64,000 nucleotides of DNA. Source: Ktedonobacter racemifer DSM 44963. Its GTDB lineage: Bacteria > Chloroflexota > Ktedonobacteria > Ktedonobacterales > Ktedonobacteraceae. This document shows, one piece after another, positions 48,992 through 57,579 of the stretch (its first letter is position 1; the number at the start of each line of letters is the position of its first letter). The position numbers and the translations under genes were made by a program. Under the pieces are notes generated by a model. The model had not been told where the DNA came from and made no database searches. It was given only the letters and a program-made list of their open reading frames with translations. The DNA lies in assembly GCF_000178855.1 (NCBI RefSeq), contig NZ_ADVG01000002.1:2790001-2854000 (forward strand), given 5' to 3'.

Positions 48992-51079
48992 CTATTCCTT
49001 GCTCTCTATGTCTAGCGGCGCGCTACAACTGGCACAGAAGCGAGCCTTCTGCGTGTTCGCGATGCCACAACAGCGGCAAATGACCAGGCCCGGCAGGGGT
49101 GTGGAGCGCTGGTGCGCCGCCTCTTTGTATGCTACCAGCTCTGTGAGCACCTGGAGTGCGGGTATCTTCTCGGTTTTGCCCACACTTCCCGCTGTCGCAG
49201 TGGCGAAGCGCCGCATCAGCCCTCCAGTATTTCCTTCCATGCCCATGAGTGGGATGGGAAGTTTTTCAGAGATTCCCTTTAGAGGGGCTAGAGGGGCGGT
49301 GTCGGGCGCGTCATGGGTATGACACAGACAGATAAAGCGTGCTCGGCTGCCAAAGCTGATCTCTTCGTTATCTTGGAGAAAGTGTACTGAGCGTGGCGGC
49401 ATGCGGTATCCATTGATAAAAATGCCATTGGTGCTGCCCAGGTCGCGCAGGACGTAGCGCCCATCGGTGAAGAAGATTTCGGCATGCGTACGCGAGATGG
49501 TCTCCATATCCAGCAACAGGTGGGAACCAGGCTGGCGCCCAACAAAGAGCTTCTCGCTCTTGCTCAGTTGTAGGGGCTGGATATGTGCCCACTGTGAAAC
49601 GTCCGTGTCGGGGACCAGGTACCAATCGATTCTCTGTGGCTTATCTTCTGGCTTGAGCGCTGGCTTTTTATCGGTTGTAGGCAAAGGGGACACGATAGCA
49701 GGCCTGGGCGGAGCACCAGGTTGTGGCTGTGGCACAGGGTTGGTATCTTTCTCGGGCGCGTCTGCTCTGGCTTTCTCGGCTAGTTTTGCCCCCAGGAGTG
49801 GTGGGGGCACATCCTGGTTATCCAGCCAGTCGTTCAGGTTAAAGTCAGGCAGGAAGAGACAGAACGCGATGGAACCCATTTGCACACGATGATCGATGGC
49901 CCGCTTGAAGGCCAGAGCCTGTGCCCGATTTCCCAGCCCCAGCATCCCAACGGGAACGCCATTTTTGAGCAGAACCTTGCGATAACTGCGTGGCTCTGGG
50001 TCCGCGATGATCTCCTGAAGCCCCTGGCCTCCGCTCGGGTATGTGAGTCCGGTCGCGGCAAAGGGCAGGCCATAGAGAAAGGTGGCGTTGTAGAAAGTTT
50101 GCACCTGGAAGGAAGGCGTATCGTGCTGTGGATCGAGCAGGTCCAGCATGCTATAAGCAGCGGTCCGCGCCTGTTGAATGGCGGGATACCACTGTCCCAG
50201 GACGCGCATGCGGCGGGTAAGAGGGTCCTGGATCTCGACTATATCCCCGGCTGCGTAGACGTTAGGAGTGCTGGTACGCATGAAGGCGTTGACGTGTATG
50301 CCGCGGCTATGAGCGATGTTGCTCCCCTCGATACAGTCGAGATTGGGTTCAATGCCGATAGCACAGATGAGGAGATCGCAGGGCAGGGCCTCGCCTGAGG
50401 TCGTCAGGAGCGCGTGTACCCTGCCCTGGCGTCCCGTAATCTCAGCGATTTCTGTCTCTCGTCGTACTTGTACGCCATCGCGGCGTTCCTGCTGTAACAC
50501 CAGGTCCGAGGCCGTTTCATCCAGGACCTCTGACCAGAGCGTGCGTTTGCGGACCAGGTGCGTGACTTCATGCCCCTGCTGGCGCAGCGTCTCAATCGTT
50601 TCCAGGGCCAGGGTGCCACTGCCACAGACGACGATATGGCGCGCGCCCGGCAGATGGCCCATGACCTCCTGGTAATCCTCCAGGTTACGCAGGGTTACGA
50701 CGCCCTTCAGGTCGCTGCCCTGACATTGTAGGCGCGCTGGTCGCGCTCCACAGGCCAGGAGGAGGCGTGAGTAGCGGAGCTTTTTCCCACTCTTGAGCCG
50801 CACATACTGCTGCTGTGTATCCAGGCTCACTGCCGGGTCGGCGTAAAAGTGGATATCGTGCTCCTGATAGAACGTCTCTGTGCGTGCTGGTAGCCTTGCT
50901 TCATCGAGTCTTCCCGCCAGGTAGTCCTTCAGCGCGGGACGGTACAGGACTGGTTGTTCATCGTTGCTGAGCATGACGATAGCGGCCGAGGTATCCTCTT
51001 GGCGTAATACCTCGGCTGCCGTAATCGCGGCAATGCCATTGCCGATGATGACATATCGCTTCCCCACCTGGTTACTCAT
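48992..51079 (-). CDS. FAD/NAD(P)-dependent oxidoreductase fused to FHA and zinc ribbon
   Basis: 695 residues. Residues 1-430: pyridine nucleotide-disulfide-type flavoprotein, like NirB or rubredoxin reductases: RYVIIGNGIAAITAAEVL (FAD), HIVVCGSGTLALETIETL (NAD(P)), CDLLICAIGIEPN and NVYAAGDIVEI. A redox-active C-x-x-C/C-x4-C is not seen. Residues 500-590: FHA phosphothreonine-binding domain, LFVGRQPGSHLLLD, ISRTHAEI, LRDLGSTNGIFING. The C-terminus is a zinc ribbon CRCCGIANTQKARFCASC. Between them lies a Pro-rich linker. Likely feeds electrons from NAD(P)H to the downstream iron-sulfur protein while the FHA domain docks a phosphorylated partner. Follows the Rieske gene by 101 nt. Confidence 0.84.
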   Translation of the reverse strand: MSNQVGKRYVIIGNGIAAITAAEVLRQEDTSAAIVMLSNDEQPVLYRPALKDYLAGRLDEARLPARTETFYQEHDIHFYADPAVSLDTQQQYVRLKSGKKLRYSRLLLACGARPARLQCQGSDLKGVVTLRNLEDYQEVMGHLPGARHIVVCGSGTLALETIETLRQQGHEVTHLVRKRTLWSEVLDETASDLVLQQERRDGVQVRRETEIAEITGRQGRVHALLTTSGEALPCDLLICAIGIEPNLDCIEGSNIAHSRGIHVNAFMRTSTPNVYAAGDIVEIQDPLTRRMRVLGQWYPAIQQARTAAYSMLDLLDPQHDTPSFQVQTFYNATFLYGLPFAATGLTYPSGGQGLQEIIADPEPRSYRKVLLKNGVPVGMLGLGNRAQALAFKRAIDHRVQMGSIAFCLFLPDFNLNDWLDNQDVPPPLLGAKLAEKARADAPEKDTNPVPQPQPGAPPRPAIVSPLPTTDKKPALKPEDKPQRIDWYLVPDTDVSQWAHIQPLQLSKSEKLFVGRQPGSHLLLDMETISRTHAEIFFTDGRYVLRDLGSTNGIFINGYRMPPRSVHFLQDNEEISFGSRARFICLCHTHDAPDTAPLAPLKGISEKLPIPLMGMEGNTGGLMRRFATATAGSVGKTEKIPALQVLTELVAYKEAAHQRSTPLPGLVICRCCGIANTQKARFCASCSAPLDIESKE

Positions 51080-51180
51080 AGCCCTTTGCCCTCTTTCAAG
51101 GCGACTATCCTCCTCTTGTGATTATCATATGGGCATGTGCCTATCTGCTGTCGTCATCCCCCACTTGCGTGTGTCTTGCC

Positions 51181-52758
51181 TCAAGCCATGGTAATAGTGC
51201 CATCGGCATTAATCATAATCTGCACCTTCTTAAGCGGCGTCATGGCGGGACCCTGAAGGACACTGGCATCTTTAGCAGGATCGAAAACCGCTGAATGACA
51301 GGGGCAGATCAGATGTTTGCTTCCCTGGTCATAATGTACAGCGCATCCCTGGTGTGTGCAGGTTGAATCAAAGGCGACGAATTTGGTATTGGGCAGATGG
51401 ATCAATACCCCTGGATTCTTTTGATCAGGTAAAGTAAACGTAATTGCTTGATTGATTGGGATATCTCCGGTGCGTGCCAGGACTTTTCCGTTCATGGGCT
51501 TGGGAGCCTGTGTCGGTTGTGCGGCCTGTGTTGGCTTGTTCTGCGCGCGTGGAGGCTGAGTACCAGTTGCGCCGGGCTGTCCTGCCTGCGGCTTTGTGCC
51601 AGGCATCGGTGCCGTGGGATGTGTCACATGCGCGCTGAGCATATTCACGCCCAGGGCCGCGATGGTGACCGCGGCGGCTGTCCCGCTGCCAACCGCGAAT
51701 AGCGTTCGCCGCGAGATCTGCTTATGGGGCACGCCTTCACCCGCGGGAGTCACTGGACGTGAAGCGTGCCGCTGTGCTCGGCCATGTTCGGTATCGATTT
51801 CGTTTGCATCCCTGCCCAGGGAATGGTTGCTCGCGGCCTGTGATGTGTTTTGCATCAGCGCTGCGACCGCTGGGAGGCGCTCGGGGGCGACGACCTGGTA
51901 GTATGCCTGTAGGACCTCGCCTGGATGCCGGTAGCGCATTTGGGGTTCCTTGGCCATAGCTTTAAGTAGAAGGGCTTCTAATCCCGCGGGTGGCTCTGAG
52001 AGCCAGGCGCTTAGGGATGGTACCTCGGCATAGAGGTGCTGGCGCATGACCTCATTGCGTGAGCGACCTTGAAATGGAGGCTGGCCTGTGAGTAAACGGA
52101 AGATAATCGCTCCCAGGGCATAGATATCTGTATAGGCACCTACGGATCTGCCAAGAAGCTGCTCGGGCGCGCTCGACTCGCTATCGCCTTCAAAGGTATG
52201 CTCCTCGCTCCGTACGGCGAGGCTCAACTCGCGTATGCGTAGCAGGCCAAACTCGCCCAGGAGGAGATGCCGGTTGTTATGCAGGAAAATGTTGTTGGTC
52301 GAAAGGTTACGGTGCAATACGGCGTGTTCATGGGCATACTCCATTGCAGAAATGATCTGTTCCAGGTACTGTCCCACGATGCGTAGGTCGGAGGGAACGT
52401 TGCGCGCCAGTAGGGTGCGCAAGGGTACGAGCGAGACATAGGGGTAGACCAGGAAAGGCATCCCCTGAAAATTGCCGTAATCCAGAAGAGGCAGGATGTG
52501 CGGGTGCTGTAGCTTCGCCACCTGGCTGGCCTCCTGTTGGAAGCGGCCCAGGTATATCATGTGATTCTCGGGTGGAAGCGACAGTCTGGCTGGATTGGCT
52601 GCGCCTTCAAAATCCAGAAGGCGCAGCATGACGCTCCGTCCCTCGCGGTTGTGAGCGAGAAAGACAGGTCCCCATGGATGTTCTTGTAAGACCTGTTTTA
52701 ACTGGTAGTTGCCTACCGTCGTCCCTGCCAATCTGGCATTGGTAAGGCTTTCAACCAT
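51181..52758 (-). CDS. pseudokinase-Tat anchor-Rieske 2Fe-2S fusion
   Basis: 525 residues. Residues 15-290 have the Ser/Thr kinase fold, but every key motif is degenerate. The glycine loop reads LQEHPWGPVFLA, VAIK is VMLRLL (Lys to Arg), HRD is HRNLSTNNIF (Asp to Asn) and DFG is GEFGLL (Asp to Glu). It is therefore a probable pseudokinase. Residues 349-376 are SRRTLF followed by a hydrophobic helix, an internal twin-arginine-type signal/anchor. After a Pro/Gln linker, residues 424-525 are a Rieske domain: CTHQGC (C467, H469, C472) and CPCHSAVFD (C485, C487, H488), complete ligands and disulfide. ATG 52758 follows GAGGTG. First gene of the redox cluster. Confidence 0.87.
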   Translation of the reverse strand: MVESLTNARLAGTTVGNYQLKQVLQEHPWGPVFLAHNREGRSVMLRLLDFEGAANPARLSLPPENHMIYLGRFQQEASQVAKLQHPHILPLLDYGNFQGMPFLVYPYVSLVPLRTLLARNVPSDLRIVGQYLEQIISAMEYAHEHAVLHRNLSTNNIFLHNNRHLLLGEFGLLRIRELSLAVRSEEHTFEGDSESSAPEQLLGRSVGAYTDIYALGAIIFRLLTGQPPFQGRSRNEVMRQHLYAEVPSLSAWLSEPPAGLEALLLKAMAKEPQMRYRHPGEVLQAYYQVVAPERLPAVAALMQNTSQAASNHSLGRDANEIDTEHGRAQRHASRPVTPAGEGVPHKQISRRTLFAVGSGTAAAVTIAALGVNMLSAHVTHPTAPMPGTKPQAGQPGATGTQPPRAQNKPTQAAQPTQAPKPMNGKVLARTGDIPINQAITFTLPDQKNPGVLIHLPNTKFVAFDSTCTHQGCAVHYDQGSKHLICPCHSAVFDPAKDASVLQGPAMTPLKKVQIMINADGTITMA

Positions 52759-52803
52759 TTGGCACCTCTCAATACACATTGATATATTCTGTTACACGAA
52801 TCA

Positions 52804-52831
52804 ATCATAGCAGAGTATAACTGAGGTTAAA
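52804..52831 (-). promoter_or_regulatory. possible promoter of the redox cluster
   Basis: Minus strand TATGAT (52804-52809), 16-nt spacer, weak -35 TTTAAC (52826-52831), 45 nt before the start. Confidence 0.35.
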
Positions 52832-52946
52832 CAGGACCTGCATAGAAAGTATTACTCATTTCCTACAAATCAGATAGATAATTCAAAATCTTAACCAGAA
52901 TATGCCGAAAGGAGAAAATGCGATACATGTGTAGCACGCCGGTCAG

Positions 52947-52985
52947 GTGTGATAGCAGACTGGCTCCGCCAGTCTGCTATCACAC
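52947..52985 (-). terminator. 18-bp perfect hairpin after the rRNA/tRNA methyltransferase gene
   Basis: Arms 52947-52964 and 52968-52985, loop TCC, 5 nt after the stop at 52991. No U-tract. Confidence 0.75.
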
Positions 52986-52990
52986 ACTCT

Positions 52991-53803
52991 TTACCCTTGC
53001 TGCTGGTGTAGGACTTCGTAGAGCATCAGGACAGCTGCGTTGCCGACATTAAGCGAGTCGGCGCGTCCATGCATGGGAATGGAGACGCTCAGGTCGTGGC
53101 GCGCGAACCAGTCCTCTGAGACACCTTCTCGCTCGTTGCCCATCACGATAGCTGTACGCGTGCTATAGCGGGCCTGGCGAAAGCTGACCCTGGCCCGGGG
53201 GCTGGTCGTGACGACCTGGTAGCCATAGCGCTTGAGCCAGGCATAGGCCGTCTCCACATCGCTCTCGACGATAGGTAGCGCGAAGAGCGAACCCATACTG
53301 GCGCGGACCAGTTTGGGATGCGTCAGACGCTGGCGGCTCTGTGTGATGATAATCCCATGAGCGCCTGCGCCATCGGCACTGCGAATAACCGTGCCAATGT
53401 TCCCAGGAATTTGCAGCCCATCCAGGATGAGGAGCGTCCCTTTCTGGCGCGGTTGGAGGTGAGACAAGTCGTACCGCCGCAGGCGCACCATGGCTGCCAG
53501 TCCATCGGGACCCTCCCAATCGACCATGCTGCCTAAGACCTTCTCGCTGACCTGGTAGAGGTGTATCTTGCGCGTGATGGCTAGTTCTATGAGAGCCATG
53601 CCATCGCCTCCTCGTAGTCGTTCAGGACAGACAAAGAGACAAGAAAGCTCTAAGCCAGCCTCCAGCGCTGCCTGGATTGGCCCTAGCCCTTCGAGGGTTA
53701 TCAGGTGCTCCGGATTGTGCTTTGTGTTATTTTTCAAGGCCAGGTACTGGCGTACATGTATGTTATGTTGCCCGGCGGGCATAATCTGGTGTATATCCAG
53801 CAT
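52991..53803 (-). CDS. TrmH/SpoU-family RNA 2'-O-methyltransferase
   Basis: 270 residues. SPOUT motifs: LLILDGLQIPGNIGTVIRSADGAGAHGIII (motif 1), VMGNEREGVSEDW (motif 2) and IPMHGRADSLNVGNAAVLMLYEVL (motif 3, the knotted SAM site). The N-terminal substrate-binding domain has KHNPEHLITLEGLGPIQAALEAGLE. 2'-O-methylates ribose in rRNA or tRNA; target position not deducible. AGGAGG lies 7 nt before the ATG. A 47-codon ORF sits just upstream. Confidence 0.9.
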   Translation of the reverse strand: MLDIHQIMPAGQHNIHVRQYLALKNNTKHNPEHLITLEGLGPIQAALEAGLELSCLFVCPERLRGGDGMALIELAITRKIHLYQVSEKVLGSMVDWEGPDGLAAMVRLRRYDLSHLQPRQKGTLLILDGLQIPGNIGTVIRSADGAGAHGIIITQSRQRLTHPKLVRASMGSLFALPIVESDVETAYAWLKRYGYQVVTTSPRARVSFRQARYSTRTAIVMGNEREGVSEDWFARHDLSVSIPMHGRADSLNVGNAAVLMLYEVLHQQQG

Positions 53804-53865
53804 AGCAACCTCCTGTTGCTAGCTTGCCTCTGAGAAAAGAGGCGAGCCATTCTGTATTTGTCGTA

Positions 53866-54009
53866 CTAACTAGAGTTCGTATAGGTCTCTTGCTCCCGAC
53901 AATAAGTAGCCAGGAGCAGACTCAGTTTGTTCGTAGTCAGCGCCCAGGCGCAGGGTGGACGTGCTCCAAATGGTGTGCCGAGCATACAGAAAAGACTCAG
54001 GTGTAACAT
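53866..54009 (-). CDS. small ORF (47 aa) upstream of the SpoU-family gene
   Basis: Starts at ATG 54009, 6 nt after AAGGAGAT, an almost ideal ribosome site. It ends 62 nt before the methyltransferase ATG. Composition: hydrophobic N-terminus MLHLSLFCMLG, then PPCAWALTTNKLSLLLATYC. Could be a small membrane peptide or a leader peptide for the downstream gene. No family recognised. Confidence 0.4.
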   Translation of the reverse strand: MLHLSLFCMLGTPFGARPPCAWALTTNKLSLLLATYCREQETYTNSS

Positions 54010-54036
54010 GTGTCTATCTCCTTGCCAAAAACGCAG

Positions 54037-54082
54037 AGAAGCCGTGAAGGGTGGCTAAACGTCGCCACTCTTCACGGCTTCT
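54037..54082. terminator. 19-bp hairpin with plus-strand TTTTC
   Basis: agaagccgtgaag... pairs with ...cttcacggcttct (one G-T pair, 8-nt loop). TTTTC follows on the plus strand, TTTTT after 6 nt on the minus strand. Confidence 0.6.
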
Positions 54083-54162
54083 TTTCTGGTCGACGAGGGA
54101 AGCGTAATTGCCCCTCTCCTTACCTTTCAAGACCTTTCAAGTCAAAAAAGGCAACAAAAAAA

Positions 54163-54192
54163 CCGTGGCACTGACCATCTATGGCCCCACGG
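54163..54192 (-). terminator. intrinsic terminator with U7
   Basis: Minus strand ccgtgg/ccacgg with inner ggccat/atggtc, followed by TTTTTTT. Ends the small transcript from 54244-54390. Confidence 0.75.
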
Positions 54193-54243
54193 TAGGTACT
54201 GTTCGAGCTTCGATCTTCTTCAGCTAATAAAAACGGGAAATTT

Positions 54244-54390
54244 TTAGCTTAGATCGTGTTCCGTCCTCCTAAAAAAGGGCATAATATGGCCTTGGGCGAC
54301 GGAATGGGCCTCGCCATATTTGCGCACTGTACACCAACTGCTCACAGGCAATTGTGCCAGAATCGCTTTTGCCATACTCCTGGAGAACAT
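54244..54390 (-). CDS. small ORF (48 aa) with own promoter and terminator
   Basis: Reads MFSRSMAKAILAQLPVSS from ATG 54390, AGAGAG 8 nt upstream, and ends HIMPFFRRTEHDLS. A TTGACA at 54461-54466 with an imperfect -10 (TACGCT, 18-nt spacer) lies upstream, and a U7 terminator lies 52 nt after the stop. That makes a self-contained short transcription unit. It might equally be a non-coding RNA. The ISKra4-like element inserted 8 bp upstream of the -35. No family recognised. Confidence 0.35.
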   Translation of the reverse strand: MFSRSMAKAILAQLPVSSWCTVRKYGEAHSVAQGHIMPFFRRTEHDLS

Positions 54391-54482
54391 GAAAACGTCT
54401 CTCTTTTCTTGAATAGCATAAACAATATCTACTGCAAGCGTAACATACCAATTATAAGCTTGTCAAGCGGGCGCATTCCCTC

Positions 54483-56147
54483 GGGTGAGCGTCATCTTTT
54501 TGCAATGGATTTGGGACGACAAGCCAACACTCGTTTCCATGGATGATGGGTTGAAGGGCGTGAGGAACCAGGTAAGGTGGCAGCAGGTGCCATTGGACGA
54601 GGGGGAGGGGGAAGTGGCTTGGGAGTAGGGGAACGAAAGCGAAGGAGCGAGAGCATCAAGGAAGAGACCATCTGCTCAAGACGAGGTGTCGCTCGCTCGT
54701 TGCGACGCTGCTCCCGTTGACGGAGTTGCTCCTGCTCAATCTCTTGCCAGCAGAGATCCCATCGCTCATTACAGACGGCGTTGCGTAAGGTGAGCATGGG
54801 ATTGACATGACTGGGCTCCCAATGCATACCTGCTCCTTTGAGGCGGGCTTGCACCACCACTTTATTGGCGCTTTCCACCATCCCTGACCCAATCGGCCAG
54901 CCTGCGGCTTGAAACTGGGGATACTGCATCAAGGCTTCGCGTTTGAGAAAATAGCCGACCTGTTCACGCACCCCTTCCTGTTGGGCGATCTGAGCTGGTA
55001 AACGAGCAAGCAGCCAGATGAGCAAACGGGGACCTCGATGTTTGAGTCGATGGCAGGCACGCTCCAGCAGGTCGTCAGGCAGAACGAGGCCGGCTTGTTG
55101 GAGCGCTTGGATGAGCAGATGGAGATGCTCTGCTGCATGAGGAAAATCCAAGATGCGCAACGCTTGGGGACAGTGGAGATTGAGGAAGCCCTGCAACCAC
55201 TCGGCACCATCAGTGACTGCTCCGATTTCTTGAGCCTGCCGGACCCCTCGCTCTCGCATCTCCACATCAGCCAAAGTCGCAAAGGTCTGAGCATCACACA
55301 TGCGAGAAAAATAGGAGAGATGACTGACCGTGACCTCTTGTGCTCCAGCCGGACTGGTGGAGGGTTCGACTTCTCCAAAAGCCACCGTTCGAACCTCTGC
55401 CCACTGCCCTTTGAGCAAAGGCACATAGGCCCCATCGGCGCTGATGGCCAGGCGCTTGGTAGGCTTGCTCACAGATGGTGACGAGGCGAAAGGTTCCGAG
55501 GCCAGAACCGTTTGCACCGCCAGGGCCAAGGCACCTGCCTGCTCACTCTGTCGACGCGCGCTCGCTTCACTGACCTGAACCCCGAGCAGACGTTGCATCA
55601 TCTCAGCAGCTCGCGCAAAAGGCATCCAGCTCGAAAGATGGACCAGATGCTCGTGTTGCAACGATGTCAAGTTCCTCCCTCTTGGGAGAGCTAACTCCTC
55701 ATCGAGGGGGAAAAAGCCCTGTCCCACACGTGGGGCAAGTTCCGTACGTTCTGCTGAGCGTGATCTCTTGTCCTCCTGCTCCTTGCAGACGGCGGGGTCG
55801 TTTCCCACGGGCTTGCAGTGGGGTGCCACACACGGGACAGGTGGGGCGCTCTTGGGCTGAGGTACCACTCCAGTCACGTTGCGCACTTGCTTGAGCTGCA
55901 TCTTGAATCACTTGGGCTTCCAGTCGACTCAGGCGCTGATGCACTTCCTGTTCAATCTCACGTAAGGTCACCTTGGGATGGTCTCGCCGCCAGGCTTTGA
56001 TATCAGTGAGAATCTGTGCGCTGAGTTGTTGCCAGCCTTGATCAGTCTCTTCGCTCATGTTTTTCCCTTCCCCTCTTGAGAATGAACACATCTTCGCAGA
56101 AGAGGGGGCTTTTGTCTAGCCCAATTGCAAAAACATGACGCTCACCC
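54483..56147 (-). mobile_element. ISKra4-like insertion sequence (1665 bp)
   Basis: Terminal inverted repeats gggtgagcgtcatstttttg at both ends. A perfect 9-bp target duplication CATTCCCTC lies at 54474-54482 and 56148-56156. One transposase in two frames. Confidence 0.87.
54492..56058 (-). CDS. ISKra4-like transposase in two frames
   Basis: First frame (56058 to about 55700): coiled N-terminus, then a zinc finger CPVCGTPL...CPTCGTGLFPP. The second frame continues GQGFFPLDEELALP and includes AISADGAYVPLLKGQW, AVTDGAEWLQGFLNLHCPQALRILDFPHAAEHL and GWPIGSGMVESANKVVVQARLKGAGMHW, the core signature of the family. The frame switch is at T5C5 (55706-55715). ATG 56058 after GAAGGG. The only break is at this homopolymer, so a slip product may be active. 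Confidence 0.82.
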
Positions 56148-56154
56148 CATTCCC

Positions 56155-57499
56155 TCAAGTAAAATGTTACTGAAGAAGGTACACTTCCCTCAAATAAGAA
56201 TGTTACCGAGGGGAGGAAGAGCATGCCGACAGAAGACGAGATGACTGTGAGCGAACGTCGAAAATATCTCAAGCGAATGAAGCCCTTGTACATCAAAGCT
56301 GAGCGAACGGAACAAAGTCGTATGCTCACCGAAATGGAGCAGGTAACGGGTTTGCATCGCAAAAGCCTGCTCAGATTGTTGCATGCTCCCACGCTGGAGC
56401 GCAAGAAGCGGGAAAAAGGAAGAGGGCGCACCTATGGGTTAGCCGTTGAGCAAGTGATCCTGGTGGTGTGGGAAAGTTTGGATTATGTGTGTGCCGAACG
56501 ATTGACGCCTGTGCTGCTTTCCACAGCAGAGCATCTGGCTCGCTTTCGCAGTGTGCGGCTCACCAGCGAGGTCCGTGAGCGGCTCGCCCAGATCAGTGAG
56601 GCCACGGTGACGCGGATCTTGTACAAGTACCGTAGCCGTAAACAGCGCTTGCCGCAAAAAGGCCCAGAACGAGCCAATCAAGTGCGCAAGCCAGTCCCGA
56701 TGAAGCGCATTCCATGGGAAACCAGCGAGACCGGCCATTTTGAAGTCGATCTGGTCCAGCACAGTGGGGAAAGCGGCGAGGGGATCTTTGCCTTTACGTT
56801 GCAAATGGTGGATGTAGCCACAGGCTGGAGTGAACGGGTAGCGATCCTGGGTAAAGGACAACAGGCCATGGAAGGTGGTTTCCGCCACATCCTACAACGC
56901 CTCCCCTTTGCGGTCAAGGAACTGCATCCCGATAATGGGTCGGAGTTCTTTAATCATCATCTCGTGCGCTTCTGGGGCGAGGCGATCACTGGTCTGATGT
57001 TGAGTCGGAGCCGGCCCTACCAGAAAAATGACAAACGGTTTGTTGAGCAGAAAAATGCGACTCTGGTGCGCCAGTATTTCGGGGCCATTCGCTTGGATAT
57101 TCCTGAGCAGGTGCAAGCGATGAACGCCCTCTATGAACACATGTGGATCTACTACAATTTCTTTCAGCCCGTCCTGCATTTGAAGGAAAAAGTGTGCCAG
57201 GCCGACAAGGTCGTGCGTCATTGGGACCAAGCCCAAACGCCCTATCAGCGCCTGATCGCCGCTGGAGGACAGAGCCTCGACCAACGCACGCGTTTGCAAG
57301 CTCTCTACGAGCAGACCAACCCTATGGCTTTGCGAAAGGAGATTTACCGCTTGCTGGATGCGCTGTGGGACACTCCCTGTGCAACCGCCAGCATCGCTTA
57401 AATTGTTCTGCTTTTCTCAAGGAAGGAGATTGTCGGCTCCAGTAACATTCTTATTTGAGGGAACCATCTCCCTTCGGTAACATTTTTATTTGACTTGAC
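56155..57499 (+). mobile_element. integrase-core insertion sequence with doubled end repeats
   Basis: Each end carries two copies of a tcaaataaNaatgttac motif about 35 bp apart: near 56157 and 56190 on the left, and in inverted orientation near 57460 and 57490 on the right. Such doubled ends are transposase-binding sites. Exact ends and target repeat could not be fixed because the ISKra4 element lies against the left end. Confidence 0.65.
56223..57401 (+). CDS. DDE integrase-core (rve) transposase
   Basis: 392 residues, intact. N-terminal HTH (TEQSRMLTEMEQVTGLHRKSLLRLL). Integrase core: GHFEVDLVQHSG (first Asp), VKELHPDNGSEFFNHHL (second Asp) and PYQKNDKRFVEQKNATLVRQYFG (Glu), the KND.RFVEQKN form seen in IS1202/ISNCY-type transposases. 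AGGAAG precedes the ATG. Lies directly after the ISKra4-like element. Family label beyond rve is uncertain. Confidence 0.85.
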   Translation: MPTEDEMTVSERRKYLKRMKPLYIKAERTEQSRMLTEMEQVTGLHRKSLLRLLHAPTLERKKREKGRGRTYGLAVEQVILVVWESLDYVCAERLTPVLLSTAEHLARFRSVRLTSEVRERLAQISEATVTRILYKYRSRKQRLPQKGPERANQVRKPVPMKRIPWETSETGHFEVDLVQHSGESGEGIFAFTLQMVDVATGWSERVAILGKGQQAMEGGFRHILQRLPFAVKELHPDNGSEFFNHHLVRFWGEAITGLMLSRSRPYQKNDKRFVEQKNATLVRQYFGAIRLDIPEQVQAMNALYEHMWIYYNFFQPVLHLKEKVCQADKVVRHWDQAQTPYQRLIAAGGQSLDQRTRLQALYEQTNPMALRKEIYRLLDALWDTPCATASIA

Positions 57500-57527
57500 A
57501 CGGCGGGAACAGGCATTCAAGAGTAAA

Positions 57528-57578
57528 AGATGTGTGTATGAAAAATGGAGCGAAGTTCTATTTTTCATACACACATCT
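57528..57578. terminator. 19-bp hairpin at the FIST gene end
   Basis: Arms 57528-57546 and 57560-57578, 13-nt loop, one base from the stop at 57580. Confidence 0.7.
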
Positions 57579-57579
57579 C

